The notes beneath the pieces are model-generated. The model worked only from the letters and a program-made list of their open reading frames with translations, was not told the DNA's origin and searched no databases. The position numbers and the translations under genes were made by a program. A stretch of 64,000 bases of DNA from Ephydatia muelleri. Its lineage: Eukaryota; Porifera; Demospongiae; Spongillida; Spongillidae. The stretch covers positions 62,001 to 126,000 of the forward strand of contig JABACO010000037.1 in assembly GCA_013339895.1 (NCBI GenBank), given 5' to 3'. This document shows, piece by piece, positions 20,061 to 31,858 of this stretch. How positions within the stretch are numbered: the stretch's first letter is position 1; each line of letters starts with the position of its first letter.

Positions 20061-20671
20061 CTCAGATTAGCAGCCGAACGTACTATGGGATGGCGTCGAG
20101 AGGTTACGTCATTCGTGTTATCTCTATTATTAGCTCTCACGTGTGACACGCATGGCTCGGCGATACGACCCCGAGGTGGATCGTAAGTTTAGCAAACCGG
20201 GTTGGTCCTTCTCTCGCCCGCCCGGGCCTTTGCATGACTCTATTTCACTCGCGTGTGTGCGGTACGTATTTAGGATGGATACTGCGGTACTGGAGAAGAC
20301 GAACACCAGTGGCAATAATGTTATCCTATCTGCGCGTCTGTTACACCGTGTTGCAGTCGGGTGAGTGAGTGAGGAGTGTGAAGTGAATTGTACGATTACA
20401 ACTTCGTTCATTACTTGGCTCAAGAAAAGAATGGCTGGCCTAAGAAGGCGGCTGTGTGTTTGCCGCGATCAAGTGCATGGTCAAGGTGAAATTTTGTGTA
20501 TCATGTATAGATCGAGATACAGACCTCTAACGGCTTGTTGGGGTACCGAGCCATGTGGAGACTGCTAGAAACCAAATACGGCTTTAGTGTACAACGGTGC
20601 ACAATCATTTAATACCTGTCGTCGTGGGCATAAGCATTGAATCAATCATTCAACTGCGCAGGTCCACAGTA

Positions 20672-22046
20672 ATGATGCTGCTAGCTGTAGCTGATCCTAA
20701 CGGCACGGCACAAAGGAAGCAGCACAAGCTCCAAAGGCGAATCTATCAGAATAAGGTTATTTGTATTGTTTCATACATGTTATCATTTGTGGCTTTCTTT
20801 TAGGGTCCAAACTGGTGCTGGCATATGGATGGCTATGACAAGTTGAAACCATTTGGCTTTCCCATCCATGCTTGTATTGACGGGTAAATTGCCACAAGAA
20901 AATAGTTGTGATGTTTGAGCAAAAATTCGGTATCAAGTTTTCACGTAAAATACTGTGGCTAGAGGTTGCTACCACCAACAATGATCCATACGTTGTGGCT
21001 CACTTTTATTTACGTGCAGTTTTAAAACTGGCTGGTATGTTGTTTGCTCAATTGCCATCCACGTATGTATTGTGCTACAAAAGGGAATGTTGTTGCTGTC
21101 ATTATAATATGCTCAATTGGGATCAAGCTTGTATATTTTGCAGCATGTGTGCATCACTTGCTCACCTCCAATGTATGGTTGCACTTAAGGGTGTCCCACA
21201 CTTGTCAGAACTGACTGTGGCACTGAAAATGTTGTTGCTGCTTTATGCCAAATGGTGTTACGACATGAGCATCCAGACACCAATGCAGGGAAATATAGTT
21301 TTTTGTTTGGAAACTCTGTGAGAGGAGAATTTGATATGCTATGCAGTAATATGACAAAAATTTTGTAGCGAATTGAAAGTTGGTGGTCTCAGCTTAGAAA
21401 ATCAAGAAGTGATTGGTGGATCAACTTTTTCAAGGTAGGTATAATATGCATTTGTATAATTATACAAGTATTTCAACAAAGGTTGCCACTCAACACCTTA
21501 GACACTGGTTTCCGACCGCCTTTATGATCCTTATAATCTGTTGCAACGGTAGTAATTGTTATCATTGTTTGCAGCAATAATACCTTGCATTATTTCATTT
21601 TCCCTCTGCAGTCATATTGCTGGATTTGTTTTTCTTTCTTTACTGCGGAAGGAATTAGTTGAATTCAAAAAGCGTTGGAACAGACACAAAATTCATAACA
21701 ATAGGCTTGCTAGTTGTCCAAATGGGTGCTCCAGATGATCTGTATTACCTCTCTGCTTATCAAGGTAGACATTGTATATACACATCAAGTGTACACAATT
21801 GTACATATTTAGGCATTGGTGCTGAGAATTGCACCAGGATGATCAGTCCTGATTGCCTTGCTCGTTGCATTGAAAAGTTTAGCCCCCCCCCCCTCCCCCC
21901 CATTTTATCCTCCTGAATTTGACATTTTGGCAACAAGAGCATTATTTGCTACCTTGCGTCTTAAACAAGCAGATATAAATCTCCATAATTGCAAATTAGT
22001 TTATTGTTGGTTAGCAGTCGTTTTGAAAGCTGCAGTAAATCAGTGA
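20672..22046 (+). pseudogene. Integrase-core (rve-type) transposon-derived gene, decayed
   Basis: The blocks appear in order. First comes LLAVADPNG...QRRIYQNK (to 20755), then a GT-AG intron 20756-20803, then GPNWCWHMDGYDKLKPFGF with the first catalytic Asp (from 20804), then SRKILWLEVATTNNDP (about 20940). A TDCGTEN-type second-Asp block (about 21200) is in another frame, then RIESWWSQLRKSRSDWW (about 21370), then EFKKRWNRHKI and GAPDDLYYL (about 21655-21760). This order fits a family of integrase-like proteins repeated in many aquatic animal genomes. A stop near 20885 and at least two frame changes show it is dead. The parent superfamily (DNA transposon or retroelement) is not settled. Confidence 0.75.
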
Positions 22047-22444
22047 CTATTGTTTGTATATTATTTGCATTTGAATTATACAAATTCCTTCATGTGTGAA
22101 CTATTACTTGCAAGTGCCATACCTTAAGTACAGTATGTTCAATTGGGGTTATGAATTAGAGTTTCTATATTTTGAAGCACATGCACATCACTAGCTCACA
22201 TCCATTTTACATGTTCTTGTTCTTATGGATGTTTCACACTAGACACAGGTGAACTGTGGGGGTGATAATGTTTGTACGGAGGAAGCCAATGCCTGTACTA
22301 TCTAACTATAGTGAATAGATTGAGAGGCTTGTTGAGCTGTTGTATGGTATACAACATATGTGCAGAGAACATTGTATCATTTTCCCCCCCACATCCACAA
22401 GCTACAGTAGTTCCGTATACAAACAGATAAACAGGCCTCTGAAT

Positions 22445-22690
22445 CTATTAACCGATTAACGCCGGAATATTTTTTGTTTATCTGAAGTAGAGTTGTCCAA
22501 AATCAACTAAATGAGGCAGCAGAGGAATGTTTGGTAGCAGGAAAGGGGGTTTCAACATTATTAAATGAAGCCGTGAACATGAATAACTTCTAATTGGTAT
22601 AATGTTTCAAAGGGTCTGGAAGAATTCTTCTGTAACGGTAAACACATATTTGACGCAGATATGCGTCTCTCGGCGTTAATCGATTAATAG
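22445..22690. mobile_element. MITE, 246 bp
   Basis: The ends are ctattaaccgattaacgccg at the left and cggcgttaatcgattaatag at the right. They are reverse complements with one mismatch. The interior is AT-rich and non-coding. Confidence 0.8.
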
Positions 22691-22755
22691 TGTTACCTCT
22701 GTATCATTGCATGTGGTCAAGGTGGGCAATGGCACGTGCAGTGCACGTGCAGTAA

Positions 22756-22822
22756 TGGCCAGATTAAATCAGATGGAGTTTCTGCTACGTAAAACGTTCG
22801 GATGGAGTTTCTGCTACGTAAA
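22756..22822 (+). repeat. Short tandem duplication
   Basis: The stretch gatggagtttctgctacgta occurs twice in a row, about 29 bp apart. Just upstream is cacgtgcagtgcacgtgcag, a local palindrome. Confidence 0.8.
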
Positions 22823-24057
22823 AAAGTTATGTTGCCACAAGTTACGAAGTGCATATGCATGCGCTCTAGCTCTTTGATACTAAGGCTATTCTAATCCGTT
22901 TCACCACAGATAGTTTCTATGCGTAAAAACGCTCAAACTACTATACAAAGCTTATGTTTATCCCGATGCGCCTTTGAGTATATACATATATAGCTGGGCA
23001 CTAGCCAATGAATTTGTCCCCCCCCCCCCCCCAATGTGCACCCCCCTCGAAACTCGCCACTGCACACGCGCGCCAGTCATGGTGCTGTAACTCCATCTGT
23101 TGATTCATCGATGTTAACTAGGGTAGGTGTGGGTATGGTCCCTCCAAACATACAGAAGTACATATTAGAGCCACTGGTTATGAACTCCCAAATACGGATT
23201 TAATAAAGGGTAACCCCCCCCCCCCCCCTCTACCTTCCCCAAAATCAGCATGAGTATATTGATTATAAATTGAGTTTGAATGTACATATGTGTGGAGATC
23301 AGGGGAGTGACAAGTGTGGGGAAAGACAGGTGTAAGGTATCTCTCTCAATTCTATCTAGAGAGAAGTTGGGGAACTTTGATTGACATCTCTTATCAATCA
23401 CCTCAAGTATATTCTGGCCTTTAATACAACTTCTACAATCATCTGCACATCTTTCGCATCTGACTTCCTGCTGTGATCAGTTGCCTCTGGATGGATGCCT
23501 GTCTGTCTCTCAAAATCAAGAGCAAGCCTCTCAAGGGAGGACACTGCTCTTGCAGCACGAGTGCTAGCGCTCCGCTATTAATTGTTTGTAAAGCCTGTTT
23601 ACATGCTCATTGTGGAGATCACAAGGCAGGTTGCGCTCTTTGCCACCATGGGTATTCACAATCTTCCCCAGTTAGCTGATGCACAAGGTTAGACTGAAGA
23701 GTAGCAAGTTGGATTATAATCGAAGAGCCTCGAGTGCATACTTAGTCTTCTACTCTGCATGGAAGTGAAGCATACACACTTCCAACATCTGATGACACGT
23801 TCGCCATCTCATTCCTTACAGGCATCAGTGAAAAGGTGTACTAAAGCTGCAAAGTGACATAGAACACGTGCATAGCTCAGTAGAAATACTTTACTTGTAT
23901 ACGCGTTGTGTATTTCTAAATGGAGCGCAATGAAAATCTACGGGCGACACACATAGAGGAAAAGCGAGCGCTGGGAACGAGGAGTATACGGAATGGTTTT
24001 CCAAAATAAACTACAAAAGTATACGATTACCAGGCTAGTGCATGCGCGCTAGGACCC
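22823..24057. other. Intergenic with C runs
   Basis: Poly-C runs lie at about 23019-23032 and 23214-23229. A short open frame at 23473-23679 has a Cys/His cluster (CKACLHAHC..CALCHHG) with no clear family. I do not call it a gene. Confidence 0.4.
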
Positions 24058-24069
24058 TGACAGTGTCTA

Positions 24070-24131
24070 CCAGGCCCTATTTTTTGCCCCCGTAACTTTA
24101 ATATAAAAATAGGGCCTGGGGACGAGGCTAA
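24070..24131. repeat. Partial short hairpin element
   Basis: The stretch ccaggccctattttt ... aaaaatagggcctgg forms a stem of about 15 bp. The following ggggacgaggcta matches the terminus of the MITE at 32183-32500, so this is probably a deleted relative. Confidence 0.6.
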
Positions 24132-25000
24132 CCTGGAGGTGGATGAACCCCATGAGGATGGGTATTACGATACAGTTTTTGTTATGAAAGGAGGGGGGTG
24201 GGTGTTTGGTGTGTGCCTTGGTTAGGAAAGGAGGGGGGTAGGTGTTTGATGGGACCAGATGAGCAGCCAAGTGTACAAAAGTGGACAATTACAGATTGCC
24301 ATCACCCATGTCCAGGTAGGCGTGTGAGATGTAAGGAGACAGCTGGGCCCTGGATTCCAAGCAACCTAGGATCCAGTTGCGGTCCTTCTGCCCTCTACCC
24401 TTCCATTCCTTCTCAGCCTTCTCAATGTTTGCATTGTAGGTGTCACGCAATGCCTTGGCCTTGAGGTGTTGGTTTTAGTTGTCATTTGCTGTTTTGCGCT
24501 GCCCATCAGAAAGGCTGTGCCTCGATGTGGCTCTGTTTTGACACTATGGCATTCAAAGGCAACTATAAAAAGTATTTAAATAGCCAGCTGGCCTACTAGT
24601 AATTTTTAAAATTGGATGTTTTGATTGATTGTGTGATTTTTGCAATAACTGAAATTTTCAAATGATTTTAGGAGCATAGTAGTACTTAAATAACTAACAC
24701 AAGAATAAATATTTAAATCATGTCTAGCACCTGTAACAATCAATGCAGTTCATACTGGACAGTATATACACTTTAACTTTGATATATGGTGCTTAATTAC
24801 CACCAATTTGTCACCATTTGGACCTCTTCTAGCATGGAGTGGAAAAGGACTGTGCAATGATATGGCCCTGGTAGAGGTGGAATAACCCAATATATAGCCA
24901 TGGTAGTGCACGTTGAATGTAAGCGTTTACATTACTGTCACAATTGCCATAGGTTTGTGGTATCAATCATGTATCATGTGACGTACCTGTAGGGTTTTGT
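24132..25000. other. Intergenic, nothing recognised
   Basis: A local direct repeat of gaaaggaggggggtgggtgtttg lies at about 24186-24250. Otherwise it is AT-rich with no coding signal. Confidence 0.4.
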
Positions 25001-25007
25001 TTCATTG

Positions 25008-25370
25008 TATACCCAAGCACTCCTGAAGGCTGTTTACCCTTTCAAAGGTGGAGGATCATGTGACTTGGATGTGTGTGGTCTCCATGGAGATCATGTTGTG
25101 GGTGTGATCTCATCGAGAGGTGAGTTTTTTGTACACAGGCACTCCTGAAGGCTATTAACCCTTGTACATCATCAAAGGTTGCCATGGAGGGGATCATGTG
25201 ACTTGGACCAGACTGGTTGCCATGAAGATCATGTGATGTGCCTGTCAATAGCAGGGTGGGGTTTTGTTTTCACATGTGCTATTGTATACACGGGCACTCC
25301 TCAATGCCATTTGAACATCATTTTGGAGGGTATCATGTGACTTTTATCAGTCTGGTTGCCATGTGACTGC
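25008..25370 (+). repeat. Degenerate tandem repeat, three units
   Basis: The core gtatac-x-gcactcctgaaggct occurs at about 25009, 25131 and 25283. Each core is followed by an atcatgtgacttgga block and ggttgccatg. Unit length is about 120-150 bp. Confidence 0.75.
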
Positions 25371-26250
25371 TGAGCAATAGAAAGAGCAAATTTTAAACTA
25401 AACATAATTGTATTTGTGCATGGATGTAACTCAGTAGTTTTGTATAAATGAGTGACTCAACAATATATTTTGTTGCCCATGCGTGACCTTATAGCACGTT
25501 CTCTGTTCCTGACCTTTAATTATAGCGCGTTCGAGATCTGTTCTTGAAAGGTAGGTTGCATGGTGATTTATTTGCTTGGTTTTAACCCAGTTGTTTTCTT
25601 CCAAAGTTTAGCGATGCGTTGTTCGAGTTACAAAAGTTGAGCGTTTTGAAGAGAGTGCATCGAGTTTTTCGTGGTAAGAATACTAGACTAAGTATAGCAG
25701 TTCGGAATGCCTGTATAACTCCACGTCTCTGCAGACTGCCATAAGCAAAATTCTACTACCGCTTGCTACCCAGCTACTACAGCATATGCTACATCACTGT
25801 ATGGGCCACTGCTGAAGGAATCGAGGTACATCTAAATCTCTTTTCACGTTCAAATACACCCCCTATTTTATTTCAGAAAGTTCATAAGACTAAATCGACA
25901 TGCCCAACCAAGCTTTCGAGGTAAACGACCAGTACAGTTGACGTTGCTATTGTTACAGTATGGTCTCTTCTGCTTCGCGAACGTGACGGCTGCACCAAGA
26001 TTTAAGGTCAGACATGTCTCATACTGTAACCTGACCTTTATGTTTTTTATAATTTGTTTAGTTTGTCTGAACCAGAGAAACAACCTGCTCTATCGTCATA
26101 GCGTGTAAAGACATCTAAACTATTAATATATATATGTGGTCTTTGTTGTACATGTATATATCAAAATTTTATTGAAATCAATTAAAACTGTTGTTGTATA
26201 GTTTATCAATATCAATTTATGTTGGGATCATCAATTTACGGTGCATATAC
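25371..26250. other. Intergenic, nothing recognised
   Basis: Only short open frames are present, with no motif or repeat partner found by eye. Confidence 0.35.
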
Positions 26251-26254
26251 GAGA

Positions 26255-26430
26255 TATTGGTATCTGTGTCAACACCCAATAGAGTGTAATGGCTACACTT
26301 CAGGGGTGTTGGCTTCAACACTCCTGAGCGGTTACCACTACACTCCATGGGGTGTTATTCCTAAACCGGCGTACGAACACCCCTAAGTGTGTTTCGGTAA
26401 CACCCTTTTCTTAACAGTGTAGTGCCGTAT
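26255..26430. repeat. Degenerate repeat with paired ggggtgtt motifs
   Basis: Alternating forms of ggggtgtt and aacacccc give several overlapping weak hairpins. It is related to the block at 19610-19815. Confidence 0.5.
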
Positions 26431-27469
26431 GCAGAGATATGCAGAGTCTGCCCATGTAAACGTATGCAGATACGTGTGGAGACATGCGCGTATGCGGACC
26501 GATATGCTGATAATAGTATCAACTTATGAGCAGTAGTATGCTGATGGATATAAGGGGGTTTGGGCATAGATAATAGAGAAAGAGATTGGCAACCATCGCG
26601 TGATCCATTCAGAATGCGCGGACTATCCGAGATAGTGATATTCGCACCTCAAAAAGAGTCGCAAGGGGTGGATTTCTTGGAGTCGATGACAGAAAAATTG
26701 CTGAAATTTTTTCAAGGTAATCACTGGTGTGGCATTCTAGCTACCAATCGATAGTCGAATGATAGGTTATTGAGTATACATGTACGGACCTTATGCACAA
26801 ATACATGAATTTCATTAAGTCATGCACATGGCTTTATGAATTACATTAACATCACTTGGCATTCCGTTGGCGAATGTATTGGAGGAAGCGACAAAGAGAA
26901 TGGTCATGTGGTATTGTTTCTAGGAAATATATCATTCCTTCCATCACTGCATCGGATATACATGTAGAATGCTTCCTAGCATTGTATGGACATTTTATTT
27001 CTAAAACTCAATTACCACAACATTCGCACTGAACAATCCCATCTGGAGATGCTCCAGATGAGAAAATGAGGGATTGATGTGAAGACCACTGTCTTGTACA
27101 CGAATACTCACGTGGTATTCAGAGGAACATTTTTGGTAATAAGCTCTAGCATCCTTTTCATGTGCAATACCCCAGCTGAAGTAGCAAGGAAAATTGTTAC
27201 AGTGTGTAGAACAATATTATAATCACCTTGTTGCAGCACTCTGAAAGATAATTTTATGGGGATAACGAATTGCATTTATCAGGATTGAGATGGCAGGACT
27301 AGTGTGAGCAGTAAACTTCATCTTTGATGCCGTAACCCTGCCAGCTCTATATTGGTACCAGATAGAAGCCTTGTCTGTTCTCTTGTCACCAGTTCCAAGT
27401 GTTTAGCCTGCTCAATGCATATGGTTACTATAAGTGAATTAAATACTTTTTTGCTTTCATTAAGCAATT
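26431..27469. other. Intergenic, nothing recognised
   Basis: AT-rich with no long frame. The stretch at about 26410-26500 repeats a gtatgcaga motif. Confidence 0.35.
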
Positions 27470-27676
27470 TCAAATAAGATAGATTGAGATATCATACCAG
27501 ATCGCCGATTGCGTATGTGCTGCTCTGTCGTATAACGCTTTTTGGCGGCGCTGTTGTAAATTTAGACGAGTAGGAACGTCCTGGAAAGACTGTTCCAAGC
27601 GAAATCGTACGTCCTGAGCGTACTTGTAAAGGGGACGAAGGAAGTCGAAACATTGCATCAGCAGGAAGACGCGCCT
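27470..27676 (-). pseudogene. Older gypsy-like integrase, 3' part (split by the LTR element)
   Basis: On the minus strand the first codons read RLPADAMFRLPS. After one frame change the sequence continues DVRFRLEQSFQDV and QQRRQKALYDRAAH, which is the usual C-terminal part of gypsy-type integrases. It joins directly to the piece at 32024-32110 if the LTR element and one copy of its 5-bp duplication are taken out. Stops and frame changes show it was already dead or has died since. Confidence 0.75.
27672..27676. repeat. Target site duplication, left copy
   Basis: CGCCT at 27672-27676 equals CGCCT at 32024-32028 and borders the two LTRs exactly. Confidence 0.9.
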
Positions 27677-27826
27677 TGTAATGTAACGTGAGAGCGCCCG
27701 AGATAACTATGTCAAAACCTGATTTTAGTTGGATTCACTTGGCCTAGCCAAATCACACGCAATCACAAAAAAGCACAATCACTCTCACGTGAGACTACTC
27801 TCACGTGCCTTAACTATTATATTACA
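27677..27826 (-). repeat. 3' LTR of Ty3/gypsy element (150 bp)
   Basis: It begins TG and ends CA, and appears identical to 31874-32023. It contains tcacgtgagactactctcacgtg, a small inverted repeat. The last 13 codons of the second pol frame lie inside it. The element reads on the minus strand, so this is the downstream LTR. Confidence 0.95.
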
Positions 27827-29236
27827 ATTTTCCCAGATTCTGACATAGTCGTTGTATCGCTTCGGCTCTCTTACAGCTCTTCCACTTCTTGTTCTATATT
27901 GAACTTCAGAACCATCACTTGGAGCATTCATGTGCTCCTGCTGTAGTGGCTCGTCATTCGCATCATGCACAACTGTGGTTTCTTCTGTGTCTTCACCTGT
28001 TTGGTTTTCTTGATCTGTGTTATGAGACTGTTCATTCACCTGTGCCTGTGATTCTTCTGAATAATCACTGTACTCTGAGATGTTGTCTGCATCCTGCTGA
28101 TGATGGGAGGTCTGCTGTAGGTGTCGTCTGTTTCTTCGATATGTTTTGCCTTCTGTGGTCGTAACAATATATGATCGTGGTGTGTCAGCAATGTCTGTTA
28201 TGGTGGCAGGACTCCAGTGTTTGTCAAGCTGTATATATACACTGTCCCCAATGTGTAGAGGTGCAAGTGATTTTGACCCTTTGTCATAGTATTTCTTTTG
28301 CTGTCTACTGTTCTTTTCTAAGATTGACTTGACATGTTCTGGGTTGATGACTTTGGGCTCCAATTGTGCGGGTTTTACTGGTAGTGAGGTTTGAAGGCGA
28401 CGACTCATAAGTAATTGAGCGGGTGATCCCAACTCCCCTATCGAGGTGTTCCGTAATTCTAGTAGGTTCAGGTACACATCTTGACCAGTGGCCAAAGATT
28501 TCTTCAGCATTCTCTTGATGATCTGCACAGATCTCTCTGCGAGTCCATTCGATTGCGGGTGTAGAGGACTAGTTGTAATGTGGTCAAAACCCCATTTTTC
28601 TGCAAACAGCTTGTATTCTCTGGAGCTAAATTGAGGACCATTATCTGTTCTAACTTTTTGGGGTATGCCATGTCTTGCGAAGATTGATTTAGTGTGGGTA
28701 ATGATAGTTTTACTGAGAGTGTCACTGAGCCGACTAAATTCAATAAACTTGGAGTAGCAGTCAACAATCAACAAGTAGTCTGCTCCATTGAAGTGAAATA
28801 GATCGGATGCAATCATTTCCCATGGACCGTGAGGAACTTGTTCTTGAAACATGGGTTCCTTGGCATTGGATGCCTGAAATTCCCTGCATGTTTGACATTT
28901 CTGAACAATGTTTGCTATTTCCTGTGACATTCCTGGCCAAAAAATGACTTCTTTTGCTCTTTGTGTGCATTTTGTTATACCCATGTGTCCTGCACGAATT
29001 TTTTGCAACATATCTTGTCGTAGAGCTTTTGGTACAATAACCTTTTCTCCTTTCCACAGGATTCCAGATGCTTCTGACAGTTCCTCACGAAAGTTCCAGT
29101 ACTGTTGAAGATCACTAGCAACTGCAGATCTGCTGTCCGGCCATCCATCCCGTATCATGTTCCTAAGAGCCAATAGAACAGTATCTTTAGCTGTAGCTTC
29201 TCTAATCTCTCTCATCCGTTTGCTTGATAGGAACAT
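27785..29236 (-). CDS. Integrase frame of the LTR element
   Basis: This is a 483-residue frame. Its zinc region has the second His (H84) and the Cys pair C114/C117, but Arg-Ala stands where the first His of HHCC is usual. The catalytic triad is D145, D198 and E234 with the D-35-E spacing intact. A basic C-terminal part (SVYIQLDKHWSPATI) follows, then a Gln/Glu/Asp-rich tail ending inside the LTR. The ATG at 29236 is probably not a true start: the product would normally be part of the gag-pol polyprotein, and a 63-codon frame at 29202-29393 links the two. Confidence 0.85.
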   Translation of the reverse strand: MFLSSKRMREIREATAKDTVLLALRNMIRDGWPDSRSAVASDLQQYWNFREELSEASGILWKGEKVIVPKALRQDMLQKIRAGHMGITKCTQRAKEVIFWPGMSQEIANIVQKCQTCREFQASNAKEPMFQEQVPHGPWEMIASDLFHFNGADYLLIVDCYSKFIEFSRLSDTLSKTIITHTKSIFARHGIPQKVRTDNGPQFSSREYKLFAEKWGFDHITTSPLHPQSNGLAERSVQIIKRMLKKSLATGQDVYLNLLELRNTSIGELGSPAQLLMSRRLQTSLPVKPAQLEPKVINPEHVKSILEKNSRQQKKYYDKGSKSLAPLHIGDSVYIQLDKHWSPATITDIADTPRSYIVTTTEGKTYRRNRRHLQQTSHHQQDADNISEYSDYSEESQAQVNEQSHNTDQENQTGEDTEETTVVHDANDEPLQQEHMNAPSDGSEVQYRTRSGRAVREPKRYNDYVRIWENCNIIVKARESSLT

Positions 29237-29367
29237 TACTCACTACCAGATGTACAGCTTCAGCTAATTTCGTTTCCATTTCACCGACAGTTGTGTCAGT
29301 TGTATATGCTCGAGACAGAGTGTCTGCAATGTACATTTCCTTCCCCGGTTTGTATGATAAGATGAAA

Positions 29368-31848
29368 TCATATTTTTGTAGCCGAAGTAGCATGCGTTGA
29401 AGTCTGGGTGGTGCATGATGTAAGGGTTTTTTTCAGTATTGACTCCAAAGGCTTATGGTCTGACTGCACACTCACTGTCCTGCCATAAACATATTGGTTA
29501 AACTTTTCAAACGCAAACACAACAGCTAATAATTCCTTCTCTATCTGTGCGTACCTCTGCTCTGTGTCAGAGAGTGCCCGCGAAATGTAGGCAACTGGAC
29601 GTTCCTGTTGTAATAAAACTGCACCAAGTCCAGTTTGTGAGGCGTCACAACTGACAGTCACCGGTTGTTTTACATCATAAAATACTAGTGCAGTGCTAAG
29701 AAGTTTCTTTACATTTTCAAATGCTGCTTCCTGCTCCCATGTCCAAACAAATGGAACATCTTTTCCCAGTAGTACTCGTATGTGCTCTGTGACAGTGGAC
29801 ATGTTGGGCACAAATTTTGATACATAATTTAAGGTTCCCAGTAGCCGTTCAACACCCTTCTTATCTTTCGGAGGAGGCATGGCGAGAATAGCTTTCACTC
29901 TGTTTTCATCTGGTGTGATTCCATCAGCACTGATGCAGTGTCCCAAGTATGTTACTTGTGGTACTCCAAATTGACATTTTTCTTTATTCAATGTCAAGTG
30001 CACTTCTTGACACCTTTTCAGGACAGCTGTAAGTCTTTGTTGGTGCTCTTCTTCTGTACGTCCATGGATCAGCATATCGTCAATATCAGTCTCCACACCA
30101 GGTAGATCTCCAAACAGTTGATACATTCGTTTCTGAAATACTTCTTGTGCCGAACTGATTCCGAAAGGTAGTCTGGTGTAACAATACCTCCCAAATGGCG
30201 TGTTAAATGTAGTGAGAAGCTGACTTGCTCTGTCCAAAGGGATCTGCCAATAGCCATGATTGGCGTCCAGCTTAGAGAATACTTTTGCCCCATGAAGTCG
30301 TGTAGCAATATCATCAAGTGTTGGGAGCTGAAAATGTTCTCGCATTATTGCCTTGTTCAGAGGCCTGGGATCAAGACATATTCTCAACTGTTTGGTTTTC
30401 GGTTTCTCAACGACAACTAAAGAGTTGACCCAATCAGTTGGTTCCTCAACCGCAACAATGACTCCCATTGATTCCATCTTGTTAAGTTCTGTTTTCAATC
30501 GATCCCGAATCGTGACTGGCTGGTTGCGAGGTGGACTGATTACAGGCTTAACTGTGGGGTCCAACTTAATGTGATAAGGTTGCTTCAGACATCCCAAACC
30601 AGAAAAAACGTCTTTAAACTGCTGTATTGCATTCATCTGCATGTTGACATTCATGACAACTTTAACCAAATTTAGTTCTTGTGATGCATTGAGTCCAAGA
30701 ATTGGGTTTTGAGATGTGTCTGCCACAAAAAATTCTAACTGATGCCCACCAACTGGAAGAGTGCATTCGCCAACTGTCTTCAATGAGTCGCCAGTGTACC
30801 CAAATAACTTCACTCTTGATTTTACCAATCTGGGTTTACGATGCATCAGGTTGTACTCACTCAGCGGCATGACGTTCACTTGTGAGCCGGTGTCAATTTT
30901 GAATTTGATCACTCTGTCTTGAACTCTGAAAGATGCAAAGCATTCGTTGATACCCATTTCTAAAGTCTGCTTTGCGTTCAAAGTTCCTACTACAAGCTCA
31001 TCTGCATCACTGTGCTCTTCTTCCTCTTCTTTTTGTGTCAATGTTGATACTCCTTTGCTTGACCTGCAGTACCTGGCAAAATGATTAAATTTGTGGCACT
31101 TATTACAACGCTTGCCGAAAGCAGGGCACTTGTCTCTTTTGTGCTGATATCCACAGTTTCGACAGATAGAGGTTGGATGTTGATTTGAGATTGGTTTGAC
31201 AGCACCTGCCTCCTCATTCGGTAGTGAACCATGAGACACTGTTGGTTGACGCTTTGGACGAGGATTTATTGCATGAACCAACGACAAATCTGCTGAAACT
31301 TCCTCGCTGATGCATTTCAACTGTGTCTTTGATTGTTCTTCAGCCCTACAGAGGTCTATGGCTTTATCTAAGGTGAGATCCCGCTCCCGTAGCAGCCTTT
31401 CTTTGATCTTTTCTGATGAGACACCACAAACGATTCGGTCCCTGATGAGCTCCTCTTCCAATGTTCCAAAGGCACAATTCCTGGTCATCAGTTTCAGTGC
31501 AGTGACGTATTGATCAATGGATTCACCTTCTTGCTGTGACCTTGTGTTAAACCTGTATCGCTCAACTGTTACATTTTGCTTCGGTTTACAATACCCTTCG
31601 AATTTTTGGAATAGGATGCTTATCTTGTTTTTGTCTTGATCTGAAACGTTGAACGTGTTGTAAATGTCTCTCCCTGCTGGACCGATAATGTAGAGGAAAG
31701 CACTGCACTGTTCTCGTTCAGTTTTCTCAGTCATGGCCAAAGTGAGAAAAAGTTCCATCGATTGGCGCCATTTCCTCCACGTTTCGGCTACAGACGTTCC
31801 GTCACTCGACGCGAAGTCCATTTCAGGCGGTGGCTTTATGTGCTCCAT
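29368..31848 (-). CDS. Gag, protease, reverse transcriptase and RNase H frame of the LTR element
   Basis: An 826-residue frame starts at ATG 31848, only 10 nt after the primer-binding site. Gag fills about 1-290 and ends in two CCHC-type zinc knuckles at 229-261. Protease has FKIDTGSQVN (D319). Reverse transcriptase has KLDANHGYWQI (about 526), LPFGIS (560) and the TDIDDML active site (587-593). RNase H has SCDASQTGLGAVL (733-745). The last 20 or so residues are out of frame: the true frame goes on as a 63-codon frame after a single-base shift in the homopolymer at 29427-29433. Gag and pol share one frame here. Confidence 0.9.
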   Translation of the reverse strand: MEHIKPPPEMDFASSDGTSVAETWRKWRQSMELFLTLAMTEKTEREQCSAFLYIIGPAGRDIYNTFNVSDQDKNKISILFQKFEGYCKPKQNVTVERYRFNTRSQQEGESIDQYVTALKLMTRNCAFGTLEEELIRDRIVCGVSSEKIKERLLRERDLTLDKAIDLCRAEEQSKTQLKCISEEVSADLSLVHAINPRPKRQPTVSHGSLPNEEAGAVKPISNQHPTSICRNCGYQHKRDKCPAFGKRCNKCHKFNHFARYCRSSKGVSTLTQKEEEEEHSDADELVVGTLNAKQTLEMGINECFASFRVQDRVIKFKIDTGSQVNVMPLSEYNLMHRKPRLVKSRVKLFGYTGDSLKTVGECTLPVGGHQLEFFVADTSQNPILGLNASQELNLVKVVMNVNMQMNAIQQFKDVFSGLGCLKQPYHIKLDPTVKPVISPPRNQPVTIRDRLKTELNKMESMGVIVAVEEPTDWVNSLVVVEKPKTKQLRICLDPRPLNKAIMREHFQLPTLDDIATRLHGAKVFSKLDANHGYWQIPLDRASQLLTTFNTPFGRYCYTRLPFGISSAQEVFQKRMYQLFGDLPGVETDIDDMLIHGRTEEEHQQRLTAVLKRCQEVHLTLNKEKCQFGVPQVTYLGHCISADGITPDENRVKAILAMPPPKDKKGVERLLGTLNYVSKFVPNMSTVTEHIRVLLGKDVPFVWTWEQEAAFENVKKLLSTALVFYDVKQPVTVSCDASQTGLGAVLLQQERPVAYISRALSDTEQRYAQIEKELLAVVFAFEKFNQYVYGRTVSVQSDHKPLESILKKTLTSCTTQTSTHATSATKI

Positions 31849-31858
31849 TTTAGAAGCT

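Noticed and set aside
23473-23679. Cys/His-rich 68-codon frame, possible zinc finger
   Set aside because: The spacing does not fit a known finger, and no neighbouring exon or splice signals continue it.
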